A stretch of DNA of 64,000 nt from an uncultured Tenacibaculum sp. (lineage in GTDB: Bacteria > Bacteroidota > Bacteroidia > Flavobacteriales > Flavobacteriaceae): assembly GCA_947498055.1 (NCBI GenBank), contig CANMJA010000011.1:1-64000 (forward strand). The letters run 5' to 3'. The position numbers and the translations under genes were made by a program. Positions within the stretch are counted from its first letter, which is position 1. Each line of letters opens with the position of its first letter. The notes under the pieces are model-generated. The model worked only from the letters and a program-made list of their open reading frames with translations. It had not been told where the DNA came from and did no database searches. Positions 37,983 to 47,996 of this stretch are shown one piece after another.

Positions 37983-38882
37983 TCACAACTTAATTCCTTT
38001 CCAAATTTGACTTTGCGTGGGCGCTATTCTTTGTAGTGTTTCCTTTAATTTTTGTTCTTTACCAGATGTTTTTCCTTGAGAAAATATAGATGCTATTTCG
38101 TTTGCTTTGGCATCTAAAAATATTCGAATCATGTAATTACCTACTGTAATATTAAACAATTCTTCTAATTTAATAAGATTAGAAGCAATAGTATTTTTAG
38201 CTTCACTCTCGTTTTCTAGAAAAACATCGAAACCTTTTCTATGGTAATTGTAGTATATTTTTCTTAATTCACTAAATTTTGAAGACAAAAAACTATCTAT
38301 TAAAGTAAAACGATTTTGTGCACCAATCTCATTTTCCCAACCAGATTCTCCTCCTTGTTGTGCTTGCAACATTACGTTTTGTGCTTGTTTAAAATAATTT
38401 TCTCCTCCTTTTAAAGCAAAAGTATCTGCATCTACCCCTAAAATGGTATACACATAAAATACCATGGTAGATACTAGATTCGATTCAAATGAATTTGGAT
38501 TAAATATTAATGGTTCAAATTCGTTGTACTGAAAATTTAAATTGGTGTCGTTTATGTTTAGTGTACGAGTTTCATAAGATGAATTATAAACAGGTCGTGA
38601 AGCTTGTACTTGCAATGTTGCCGTAAAGTTATTAGAGTTTTGTTCGTTAATTATGATTGTGAATGCACAATTAATTCGTTCTTGAGGCAAAAACTTTCTA
38701 TTCGTCCACTTAGTTTGGTTTACAAATTCAGTAAGTGATTCTTGTAATGTTTTAAAAATCTGTTTATTAGTACTTTGTACTTTATCAGCATTCACTACCA
38801 CAACGGCATTTAATTCTTCTTGCGCAATGGCAACTTTTGCTGTTAAAAAAAACAAAAAGATAATAACAAGTCTATTTTTCAA
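37983..38882 (-). CDS. DUF4835 family protein (PorD-like)
   Basis: This 299-residue periplasmic protein has a signal peptide ending in AIAQ (cleavage near residue 20). The body matches the Bacteroidota DUF4835 family: ELNAVVVVNADKVQSTNKQIF, FLPQERINCAF, RPVYNSSYET and a C terminus IAPTQSQIWKGIKL. I recall the family being labelled PorD of the type IX secretion system in some databases, but I could not check that. Neighbours coaBC, rpoZ and bamD upstream give the conserved flavobacterial order. Confidence 0.85.
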   Translation of the reverse strand: MKNRLVIIFLFFLTAKVAIAQEELNAVVVVNADKVQSTNKQIFKTLQESLTEFVNQTKWTNRKFLPQERINCAFTIIINEQNSNNFTATLQVQASRPVYNSSYETRTLNINDTNLNFQYNEFEPLIFNPNSFESNLVSTMVFYVYTILGVDADTFALKGGENYFKQAQNVMLQAQQGGESGWENEIGAQNRFTLIDSFLSSKFSELRKIYYNYHRKGFDVFLENESEAKNTIASNLIKLEELFNITVGNYMIRIFLDAKANEIASIFSQGKTSGKEQKLKETLQRIAPTQSQIWKGIKL

Positions 38883-38945
38883 AATCGTACTATTTTTAAT
38901 GACAGGTCAATCGCAGTTAAGACCTATTTTTTTCAATTAACAATT

Positions 38946-38963
38946 CTTCGACTGCGTTCGAAG
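38946..38963. repeat. Short CG-rich palindrome (TTCGACTGCGTTCGAA type)
   Basis: CTTCGA (38946-38951) and TCGAAG (38958-38963) flank CTGCGT in the 99-bp spacer between coaBC and the DUF4835 gene. Its higher CG content and TTCGA core resemble dispersed intergenic palindromes of flavobacteria. Nearby AGGTC/GACCT at about 38905-38925 forms a second small hairpin. Confidence 0.5.
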
Positions 38964-38981
38964 CAACAAAATACGTTTTTA

Positions 38982-40190
38982 TTACGAAATTCGTGTTAGT
39001 ATCTCTTCAATTATATCTTTCGCTACTTCTTTTTTAGATTTTAATGCAAATGCTTTTTCTTTAAAATCGGAGTCAATTATCGTAATTTTATTTGTATCAC
39101 CAGCAAAACCAGCTCCTTTGTCTCGTAAAGAATTTAATACAATTGCATTTAAATTTTTACTTTCTATCTTCTTTTTAGCATTCGATATTTCATTGTTTGT
39201 TTCTAAAGCAAAACCAACTAAAAACTGATTGGTTTTAATAGCTCCTAAAGATTTTAAAATATCTTTGGTAGGTTCTAACTCTATTACTAACGAAGTATCT
39301 TTCTTTTTTATTTTTTGAGTAGCAATATTTTTTGGTTTATAATCTGCTACTGCAGCAGAAAGAACCGCTATATCTACTTCTTTAAAATATTGATGACATG
39401 CATCGTACATTTCTTGTGCAGAAGTAACATTTATTCTGTGAACTAACGAATTATTAATTTGCTGATTGGATGGTCCTGAGATCAAAAACACCTCAGCTCC
39501 TTTGCTTGCGGCAGCTTCTGCTATTGCAAACCCCATTTTACCTGAAGAATGATTTCCTATAAAACGAACAGGATCTATAGCTTCATAAGTAGGTCCAGCA
39601 GTTAACAACACTTTTTTACCTCTTAATGGTAATTTAGAAATTATATTATTTTCTATGAAAGAAACAATATCTTCTGGTTCTGCCATTCTTCCTTCACCAA
39701 TCAAACCACTAGCAAGCTCGCCAGAAGTTGCAGGAATCATAATATTACCAAACTGCTGTAAACTTTCTAAACTTCTTATAGTAGAAGCATGTTTATACAT
39801 ATCTAAATCCATTGCTGGAGCAAAATACACAGGGCACTTTGCCGATAAATAGGTAGCTAGCAACAAATTATCGCAAGTACCATTTGTCATTTTAGACAGG
39901 GTATTTGCTGTAGCTGGTGCTATCAACATAATATCTGCCCATAAACCTAATTCTACATGATTGTTCCACAATTCATTTTCTTCTTCTTTATTATAAAAAG
40001 TAGAATGAACTGGATTTTTTGATAGTGTTGAAAGTGTAAGAGGTGTTATAAAATCTTTAGACGCAGGAGTCATAATTACTTTAACTTCTGCGCCCGATTT
40101 TATAAATAAACGAACTAAACTAGCCGTTTTATATGCAGCAATACCAGCTGTTATTCCTAGTAATACTTTTTTTCCTTGAAGTACAGACAT
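38982..40190 (-). CDS. coaBC: Bifunctional phosphopantothenoylcysteine synthetase/decarboxylase
   Basis: This 402-residue fusion carries out two steps of coenzyme A synthesis. The N-terminal half is the flavoprotein decarboxylase CoaC (LGITAGIAAYKTASLVRLF, the catalytic histidine in WNNHVELG near residue 75, PAMDLDMYKH). The C-terminal half is the synthetase CoaB (LLTAGPTYEAIDPVRFIGNHSSGKMG from about residue 195, then AAVADYKP and KDILKSLG). Length is typical. It begins right after the rpoZ stop, consistent with the bamD-rpoZ-coaBC unit. Confidence 0.96.
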   Translation of the reverse strand: MSVLQGKKVLLGITAGIAAYKTASLVRLFIKSGAEVKVIMTPASKDFITPLTLSTLSKNPVHSTFYNKEEENELWNNHVELGLWADIMLIAPATANTLSKMTNGTCDNLLLATYLSAKCPVYFAPAMDLDMYKHASTIRSLESLQQFGNIMIPATSGELASGLIGEGRMAEPEDIVSFIENNIISKLPLRGKKVLLTAGPTYEAIDPVRFIGNHSSGKMGFAIAEAAASKGAEVFLISGPSNQQINNSLVHRINVTSAQEMYDACHQYFKEVDIAVLSAAVADYKPKNIATQKIKKKDTSLVIELEPTKDILKSLGAIKTNQFLVGFALETNNEISNAKKKIESKNLNAIVLNSLRDKGAGFAGDTNKITIIDSDFKEKAFALKSKKEVAKDIIEEILTRIS

Positions 40191-40517
40191 TTATTTTACG
40201 CCTTCCTCTGGTGATCTATGGTATATTTTTCCATCTAACCACTCTTCTACTGCTATTGCAGAAGGTTTAGGTAAACGTTCATAAAATTTAGAAACTTCTA
40301 TTTGTTCTTTATTTTCAAAAACCTCTTCTAAGCTATCATTATAAGTAGCAAACTCGTCTAACTTATCTACTAATTCCTTTTTTAAATCTGAATTAATTTG
40401 ATTTGCCCTCTTAGCGATAATCGAAATTGCTTCATAAATGTTCTCCGTTGGAGCCTCTAGAGCTTCTCTATTGTAAGTAATTGTACTAACAGGTGCTTTT
40501 GTTTCTTTATAATTCAT
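40191..40517 (-). CDS. rpoZ: DNA-directed RNA polymerase omega subunit
   Basis: This 108-residue Bacteroidota-type omega subunit assists assembly of RNA polymerase. The conserved core is TENIYEAISIIAKRANQINSD (about residues 24-44) followed by an acidic helix and PKPSAIAVEEWLDGKIYHRSPEEG at the C terminus. It overlaps nothing but is only 2 bp from bamD and immediately before coaBC, so it is part of one transcript. Confidence 0.9.
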   Translation of the reverse strand: MNYKETKAPVSTITYNREALEAPTENIYEAISIIAKRANQINSDLKKELVDKLDEFATYNDSLEEVFENKEQIEVSKFYERLPKPSAIAVEEWLDGKIYHRSPEEGVK

Positions 40518-40519
40518 GT

Positions 40520-41353
40520 TTAACTTTTAACTAATTGTTCTTTAATTTGTGCTTTCTCTTTATGAAGCGTTGCTAACATTTCTTCTGATTCTTTTTTATA
40601 TTTAGATTCAGGAAAGTTACGTTTTAATTTCTCGTATGCTTTTATTGCCGTTTTTATTCTTTCTTCTTTTCTTCTTTGCGTACTTCTTATTGCAAAATCG
40701 TGCGCTGCTTTTAATCTATAATACAAAGCTTCTTCTTTATAACTTGTTCCTAAGTAATCTGATAATAAATTATCAAAAGCTGCTATAGAAGCTCTGTAAT
40801 TACTCGGATAAGTTACTGCTGTTGTATAATAGTTTTTTGCTATTTCGAAAGCTTTTGTTTCTAATTTATAGCGTAATTCACTATAGTATTTATTCGCTTC
40901 TTCAATTTTAGGTGAATCTGGATGTTTATCTATAAAAGACTGAAATGCTTCTATCGCTTTATTCGTATCTGTAGGATCTTTACTGTATATTGGAGCCCCT
41001 TTATAAAAGCCTAATGCAGATAAAAAATCTGCTTCTTCTCTCTTAGAACTTTTAGGGTAATTTTCTGAAAAACGTTTAAAGTAATAACCCGCTATACTAT
41101 AATTTTTCTCATTTAAATTAGAATTAGCAACCATATACTGTATACGTTCCATCTGTGGCTTACCTCTATAAGCTGGTGTTATTTTTTCAAATAATCGTAA
41201 TGCTTTGCTATATTTCTTAGCTTCATACAGTTTAACAGCCATCTTATATTGCTGGTCTATCGTTCCTCTATTTAATATTTTATGGTACTCACCACATGAG
41301 GTAAATATTAATAGTATTAAAACAAAATATACTCTTTTCATCGATCTTTGCAT
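40520..41353 (-). CDS. bamD: Outer-membrane protein assembly factor BamD
   Basis: This 277-residue TPR lipoprotein of the BAM complex feeds beta-barrel proteins to BamA. The signal peptide ends in ILLIFTSC (lipobox Cys20), followed by five TPR units (for example YEAKKYSKALRLFEKI, KYYSELRYKLETKAFEIA). Two starts are possible, ATG 41353 and ATG 41341 (four residues later). The -7 box TAATTTTG four bases before 41353 would make the first start leaderless; the second gives a more standard signal peptide. It heads the bamD-rpoZ-coaBC-DUF4835 unit. Confidence 0.92.
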   Translation of the reverse strand: MQRSMKRVYFVLILLIFTSCGEYHKILNRGTIDQQYKMAVKLYEAKKYSKALRLFEKITPAYRGKPQMERIQYMVANSNLNEKNYSIAGYYFKRFSENYPKSSKREEADFLSALGFYKGAPIYSKDPTDTNKAIEAFQSFIDKHPDSPKIEEANKYYSELRYKLETKAFEIAKNYYTTAVTYPSNYRASIAAFDNLLSDYLGTSYKEEALYYRLKAAHDFAIRSTQRRKEERIKTAIKAYEKLKRNFPESKYKKESEEMLATLHKEKAQIKEQLVKS

Positions 41354-41357
41354 TTTG

Positions 41358-41365
41358 CAAAATTA
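41358..41365 (-). promoter_or_regulatory. -7 box of bamD, four bases before the first ATG
   Basis: The minus strand reads TAATTTTG then CAAA and ATG (41353). The string TTTTGCAAAATG is identical to that before trmD. Confidence 0.5.
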
Positions 41366-41443
41366 GTAATTAATTATGTATTATTAAAATCGTTTTCAAT
41401 AACGTTTAATTAATGCATAAGTACTATTAAACCTTTGTTAAAT

Positions 41444-41953
41444 TTATTGTGGCGGAGTTTGTAAAGTAACTAATTGTTTTACGTCGTTATCAAATAAATA
41501 TAAACCTCCTTTATCGTCTCCAATTAATTGTATTTTATCTAAAATAGTTCTAGCTAAAGCCTCTTCTTCTATTTGTTCTGCTACATACCATTGTAAAAAG
41601 TTATGTGTTGCATAATCTCTTTCTTCTAAAGTAATGTGTACTAAATCATTTATCGATTGTGAAACCATTACTTCATGATCAAATAATGTTTGAAACATGT
41701 CTTTAAACGATCCAAACTTTGGAGAAGGTGCTTCTAAAGCAGGTACCATTGCATGTCCTCCTCTTTCATTTACAAACTTTACTAATTTTAACATGTGCAT
41801 TCTTTCTTCATCAGAATGTGCATACATAAATTGAGCAACTCCTTCAAATCCTTGAACTTCTGCCCAAGAAGCCATTGCTAAATATACCTGTGAAGATTGT
41901 GCTTCTATTTGTATTTGTTTGTTAAGTGCTAATTCTATTTTTTCTGATAACAT
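41444..41953 (-). CDS. Ferritin
   Basis: This protein of about 169 residues is a non-heme ferritin that stores iron in a 24-subunit shell. The ferroxidase site is intact: QIQIEAQSSQVYLAMASWAE (helix A), then HSDEERMHMLKLVKFVNERG (helix B). VAEQIEEEALA is in helix C/D. ATG 41953 is chosen because it starts the conserved LSEKIELALNKQ. The longer open frame to 42007 runs through the dapA terminator. It is separated from dapA by that terminator. Confidence 0.93.
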   Translation of the reverse strand: MLSEKIELALNKQIQIEAQSSQVYLAMASWAEVQGFEGVAQFMYAHSDEERMHMLKLVKFVNERGGHAMVPALEAPSPKFGSFKDMFQTLFDHEVMVSQSINDLVHITLEERDYATHNFLQWYVAEQIEEEALARTILDKIQLIGDDKGGLYLFDNDVKQLVTLQTPPQ

Positions 41954-41983
41954 ACCTATTCTTATTTGGATTGTACAAAGATG

Positions 41984-42016
41984 CAAAAAAAGCTCACAAA
42001 TTTTCATTTATGAGCT
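41984..42016 (-). terminator. Terminator of dapA
   Basis: On the minus strand AGCTCA and TGAGCT (complements of 42011-42016 and 41991-41996) form a short stem followed by seven T residues (41984-41990), between dapA and the ferritin ATG. Confidence 0.65.
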
Positions 42017-42041
42017 CATATTTCTTTAAAGATAAATATGT

Positions 42042-42923
42042 TTATAGATTATCTATAAAACTCGACATCCTTTTTTGTAAATCTGAAGTAGCTGGAACTA
42101 GTGGTAATCTTACTGTTTCCTTACAAATATCTAGTTTTTGTAGTAGAGCTTTAATTCCTGACGGATTATTTTCTTCAAAAATTAAGCCGATTAAATCCAT
42201 TAATTTATAGTGAATTTTATAAGCTTCTTTGTTTTTCCCTTCTAATCCTAAACGAATCATTTTTGAAAATTCTTTAGGTAAAGCTTGACCTATAACAGAA
42301 ATCACTCCTGCTCCTCCTGCTAACGTAGTACCTAAAGCTAAATCGTCATCTCCTGAAATAATTAAAAAGTCTTCTAGTTTATTTTTAAGCAACTCATAAT
42401 ATTGTTGTTGATTATTTCCTGCCTCTTTTACTGCTACAATATTTTTAAAATCTTTAGCTAATCTTAAAACAGTTTCTGGCAACATATTTTTAGCCGTTCT
42501 TCCAGGAACATTATAAGCTATTATTGGTTTTGAAGTAGCTAATGCAATGGCTTTAAAGTGTTGGTAAAAACCTTCTTGGGTTGGTTTACTATAGTAAGGA
42601 GCTACAGATAAGATTCCATCAATATTACTTAAGTCTAATGTTTTTAATTCATGAATTACAGTTTGTGTATTTGCTCCTCCTACACCCAAAACTAAAGGTA
42701 AACTTCCTTTATTCTCGTCAGCAATTACTTTTATAATCTCTTCTTTTTCTTCCTTTGTAATCGTTATACTTTCTCCAGTTGTTCCGTTTATAACAAGATA
42801 GTTAATTCCATTATCAATATTATATCTCACTAGTTTTCTAAGCGCATTATAATCTACACTTAAATCTTCATTAAAAGGGGTTACTAAAGCTACGCCTGTT
42901 CCAATAAAATCTTGCATACTCAT
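42042..42923 (-). CDS. dapA: 4-hydroxy-tetrahydrodipicolinate synthase
   Basis: This 293-residue TIM-barrel enzyme of lysine/diaminopimelate synthesis condenses pyruvate with aspartate semialdehyde. Visible motifs are GTGVALVTPF, NGTTGESITI (pyruvate carboxylate contacts), the IAYNVPGRT tyrosine and the Schiff-base lysine in VAVKEAG near residue 165. Standard length. Either M1 or M3 could be the initiator. dapF lies 8 kb away in the same window, so the pathway genes are scattered. Confidence 0.95.
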   Translation of the reverse strand: MSMQDFIGTGVALVTPFNEDLSVDYNALRKLVRYNIDNGINYLVINGTTGESITITKEEKEEIIKVIADENKGSLPLVLGVGGANTQTVIHELKTLDLSNIDGILSVAPYYSKPTQEGFYQHFKAIALATSKPIIAYNVPGRTAKNMLPETVLRLAKDFKNIVAVKEAGNNQQQYYELLKNKLEDFLIISGDDDLALGTTLAGGAGVISVIGQALPKEFSKMIRLGLEGKNKEAYKIHYKLMDLIGLIFEENNPSGIKALLQKLDICKETVRLPLVPATSDLQKRMSSFIDNL

Positions 42924-42996
42924 TTAAATTTTGTTGTAAAATTACTGCTTTATTTGAATTTGTAATCTATTTTAAAAAGAATACACAAATTTTACT

Positions 42997-44079
42997 TTAG
43001 TGTTTAATTTTTTCTTCTAGTTCTAATACAATAAACTGATTCATTTGTTTGTCATATCTCTGAAAATTATCGTCGGAAACGAATAATAATGATCTGTTTC
43101 CATTATTTAATAGAGGCCCATATGTAATTCCTTCTATATTATCAATGATTCCATTTTTTAGATGTGACTTAATTTCATTGAAGTTTAATAATAATTCTTT
43201 TTTCATTGGAATGTAGGTAGTACTTTCTAAAGACTCTATATTTAATGTGTTAGTGCTTGTTTCTTTTATTGTTGCCTTATACAATTTAACTGTATTACCA
43301 TAACTTCCATAACCACTTTGATAAGCTCTTTCTAAAACAAAAAACGAATTCTCTTTATCTGCTAAAATAGCAGTAACGCCATTAAGGTTTACACTTCCTT
43401 TTTTAGGTTTCTCTACACGATCTAACATATACACATACTGTTTTGTCGCCTTTTTCAAACTATTATTAAAAAGTGTAATTCTTATTGGTGAATTTGTTTT
43501 CTTAAAAGTAGGCTCTTCTCCATCTCCTTTTATTACTCCTTCCATTGCAACCCAAACACCTTTTTTATCTATACTTTTAGTTGAGCTTTCAAAACTTGCA
43601 TTGTGTTTTGCTTTTACTTTTAAGTTTTCAGGAATATCAAAAGTACTCACAAAATTTCCTTCTGCATTTACTTTAAAAATAGATGGTTTTTTCCCTTTTT
43701 TTATAAGCCCTTCAGAAACTAAATGAAACTCCTCATTTTCATGATACAATATAGATTCTAGGTCTAGTGCATTCTCTTTTAAAAAAGTAGAAGAATCTTT
43801 TACTTGAATAACTTTTAAAAAATCAATTTTAGAAATAGTATCTTTTTTAAATTGAATTTTCGCTTTTATAATTCTTGGATTCGTAGAATCATCTACCACA
43901 AGATAAAAATTTTCTCCATCGTAATCTATTCCTGATAAACCTCCTACTAATGTATTTTGAAAATATAAAGAATCTTCTAATACAAATTCATCTATAAATT
44001 TTAACTTTATTTTATTTTTCTCCTTATTGCAGCCAATTAGGAAAATAAAAAGTAAAAAAACTATGATTATTCTATTCAT
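42997..44079 (-). CDS. Phytase-like (esterase-like) lipoprotein
   Basis: This protein of about 360 residues has a lipobox (LLFIFLIGC, Cys17 from ATG 44079). The body matches the phytase-like beta-propeller family (Pfam Phytase-like): LSGIDYDGENFYLVVDD, LDLESILYH, GVWVAMEGV, NGVTAILADKENSFFVLER and NIEGITYGP. ATG 44079 is chosen over an upstream in-frame ATG because it begins the signal peptide. The family occurs in periplasmic esterase-like proteins; the substrate is unknown. Monocistronic. Confidence 0.85.
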   Translation of the reverse strand: MNRIIIVFLLFIFLIGCNKEKNKIKLKFIDEFVLEDSLYFQNTLVGGLSGIDYDGENFYLVVDDSTNPRIIKAKIQFKKDTISKIDFLKVIQVKDSSTFLKENALDLESILYHENEEFHLVSEGLIKKGKKPSIFKVNAEGNFVSTFDIPENLKVKAKHNASFESSTKSIDKKGVWVAMEGVIKGDGEEPTFKKTNSPIRITLFNNSLKKATKQYVYMLDRVEKPKKGSVNLNGVTAILADKENSFFVLERAYQSGYGSYGNTVKLYKATIKETSTNTLNIESLESTTYIPMKKELLLNFNEIKSHLKNGIIDNIEGITYGPLLNNGNRSLLFVSDDNFQRYDKQMNQFIVLELEEKIKH

Positions 44080-44237
44080 TTTATTTTTTATGTAAAAAAT
44101 GGTGTTGTTATGAACTAATACAATCCTTTTTTTATTTTTTTTAAAATATAAATATTTGTGAAACACAAAATAAATATGTCCAATTTACATCTCTTTACTT
44201 TTTTATGTTTACATAAAAAGAATAAGTATTAAAAAGC

Positions 44238-44921
44238 TTACCTATTAATTTCTAATGGATCTTTTATTAAAATAAATGCTCTATAAAAAATGTAATTTGA
44301 AACCATAAAAGTACTCAACGAAATTAAATCAAAATAAACATTTGATTCGTTAAAAATGGTCATTGCATATACTAAATCTGAAAATACTCTTATCCCAAAT
44401 GCTGTTAATAAAAGTCCATTTTCTTTTACCATTTTATGCAAATAATTAGATAAGATTATTGAAAAAGCTAAACTCATTATTAACCCATAAAAAATAATTG
44501 GATAATAAGAATTTCCCATATTACTTAAAACGTATATAAAAATAATAGCAAAAAGTCCGCTTCCTAATAAAAAGTATTTCATTATTTCTTTTTTTGCTTC
44601 TTTTTTTAGGGGGTCATAAATCATTTTAATTAAAAATAAATGAGCTATTGCATATATAATGATTCCAATAAAAAACTTTCCCATGGTATTGGTAATAATA
44701 TCCCCTATTACAGTTACCACAAATATTGAAACTACTAATGGGTTTGTTTGTTTTTTATATTTGAAACAATAGAGCATTAAAAGAATTAAGATAGGCACTG
44801 ATTTAAGTGCCGATCTTAAAGGCTTGTTACTTGGATCTATAACTACCAACATGTATAAATATACTGCTGAAATTATAAAAAAAAGCACTGTTAATACTCT
44901 TTTCAATTTTACTTCATTCAT
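44238..44921 (-). CDS. YhhN family membrane protein (lysoplasmalogenase-like)
   Basis: This 227-residue protein has about seven membrane helices and the YhhN/TMEM86 pattern: PLRSALKSVPILILLMLY near the N terminus, FVVTVIGDIITN and FGIRVFSDLVYAMTIFN near the C terminus. Eukaryotic TMEM86 members are lysoplasmalogenases; bacterial members are less clear, so the enzymatic role here is inferred only. It ends immediately before ligA on the same strand and may be transcribed with it. Confidence 0.78.
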   Translation of the reverse strand: MNEVKLKRVLTVLFFIISAVYLYMLVVIDPSNKPLRSALKSVPILILLMLYCFKYKKQTNPLVVSIFVVTVIGDIITNTMGKFFIGIIIYAIAHLFLIKMIYDPLKKEAKKEIMKYFLLGSGLFAIIFIYVLSNMGNSYYPIIFYGLIMSLAFSIILSNYLHKMVKENGLLLTAFGIRVFSDLVYAMTIFNESNVYFDLISLSTFMVSNYIFYRAFILIKDPLEINR

Positions 44922-44932
44922 TTCTTAAAAAA

Positions 44933-46972
<2,040 letters not shown>

Positions 46973-46976
46973 TTAA

Positions 46977-47897
46977 TTATTCTCCTTTCTTTCCTGTTAA
47001 AAATCGTACTCCTTTAGGCAATGGATTTCCAGAAGAGCGCCTAAAAGAAACTACTTGTCCTACATGCCAAGTTGCATCAGCAATAGGACCATTAATAGCA
47101 TTCCAAAAGTCATATTTAGTTTCTCCGAAAATGATTTTAAGCTTCGATAAATCGGTACTTTCTTTTAAAATATCACTAGCTTTTTTTAAATTTTCTAAGG
47201 TTCTTTTTCTTTTCTCTTCAAAAGTCATTTTTGTTGGCGTTTTACCATTCGGAATGTTTGCTGCAGCATTTAATATCATAAAAGATAAGCCTAAAATATG
47301 ATCGATAGTTTCTCCCGTGGTTCTTCCTTCTTTAGATGGTTTATATGCTAAATCTTTCTCTTTTAACCCTTCAGTAGCCCAATAGTAACGAAACCCTAAA
47401 CCATCTACCATTCTGCTTGCTACCGTACCTGCAGTATATTTTTTTGGAGCTTCTTGTATTTCGTAATAAGGTAAATCTTTCTCTGTTTTTGCTTCCATAT
47501 TTATATTTTCAAATACTTGTTTTTCCATCATTTTTGAAGATTCATTATATAAAATCATTTCTTTTTCTGTTATTGATTCTATAGCAATTGTGTCTCTACT
47601 TTTACGATTATCTGGTTTAAATACGATAAAAGAGTTGTTCTTTATAATCTCCCAAGTTCCACCTTCTTTACTTTCTATATTGCCTTTTTTTGCTCTAAAT
47701 GCTTTATAATCACCATTTTTAAAAAAGGAAATCCATTTTTCGCCTTTTTTTTGTTTAGAAATCTCCGTTTTTTTATCTCCTCGAATTTTGTATGAAGGTA
47801 TCCATTTACCTGCTATTAAAAATTCTTCATACGATTCTGTTTGAGCAAAACCTAACGTTGTAGATAATAATACTATTAAAAGAGTTCTTTTTTTCAT
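46977..47897 (-). CDS. Exported two-domain protein: lipocalin-like module + DinB-like helical bundle
   Basis: This 306-residue protein begins with a signal peptide (LLIVLLSTTLGFAQ, cleaved near residue 19). Residues about 28-125 look like a small lipocalin-type beta barrel (GKWIPSYKIRGD, GEKWISFFKNGDYKAFR, GGTWEIIKNNSFIVFKPD). Residues about 150-300 have the DinB/YfiT pattern with histidines in TIDHILGLSFM and ATWHVGQVVSFRR. A secreted DinB fused to a lipocalin-like domain is unusual. The function is unknown. Confidence 0.75.
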   Translation of the reverse strand: MKKRTLLIVLLSTTLGFAQTESYEEFLIAGKWIPSYKIRGDKKTEISKQKKGEKWISFFKNGDYKAFRAKKGNIESKEGGTWEIIKNNSFIVFKPDNRKSRDTIAIESITEKEMILYNESSKMMEKQVFENINMEAKTEKDLPYYEIQEAPKKYTAGTVASRMVDGLGFRYYWATEGLKEKDLAYKPSKEGRTTGETIDHILGLSFMILNAAANIPNGKTPTKMTFEEKRKRTLENLKKASDILKESTDLSKLKIIFGETKYDFWNAINGPIADATWHVGQVVSFRRSSGNPLPKGVRFLTGKKGE

Positions 47898-47937
47898 CTG
47901 ATATGATATTCGTTTTTTGTTTAACGAAGATAAATAA

Positions 47938-47975
47938 AAAAAGCCTGAAGCATTTTTATTTACTTTCAGACTTTT
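47938..47975 (-). terminator. Terminator of gap
   Basis: AAAAAGCCTGAA (47938-47949) pairs with TTCAGACTTTT (47965-47975) with one non-Watson-Crick position. On the minus strand it is followed by a T-run just after the gap stop. Confidence 0.65.
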
Positions 47976-47996
47976 CGTTTTATTTGGTAGTTTTTA

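Noticed and set aside
41954..42007. Longer N terminus of ferritin
   Set aside because: It overlaps the dapA terminator, and ferritins start at the LSEKIE segment.
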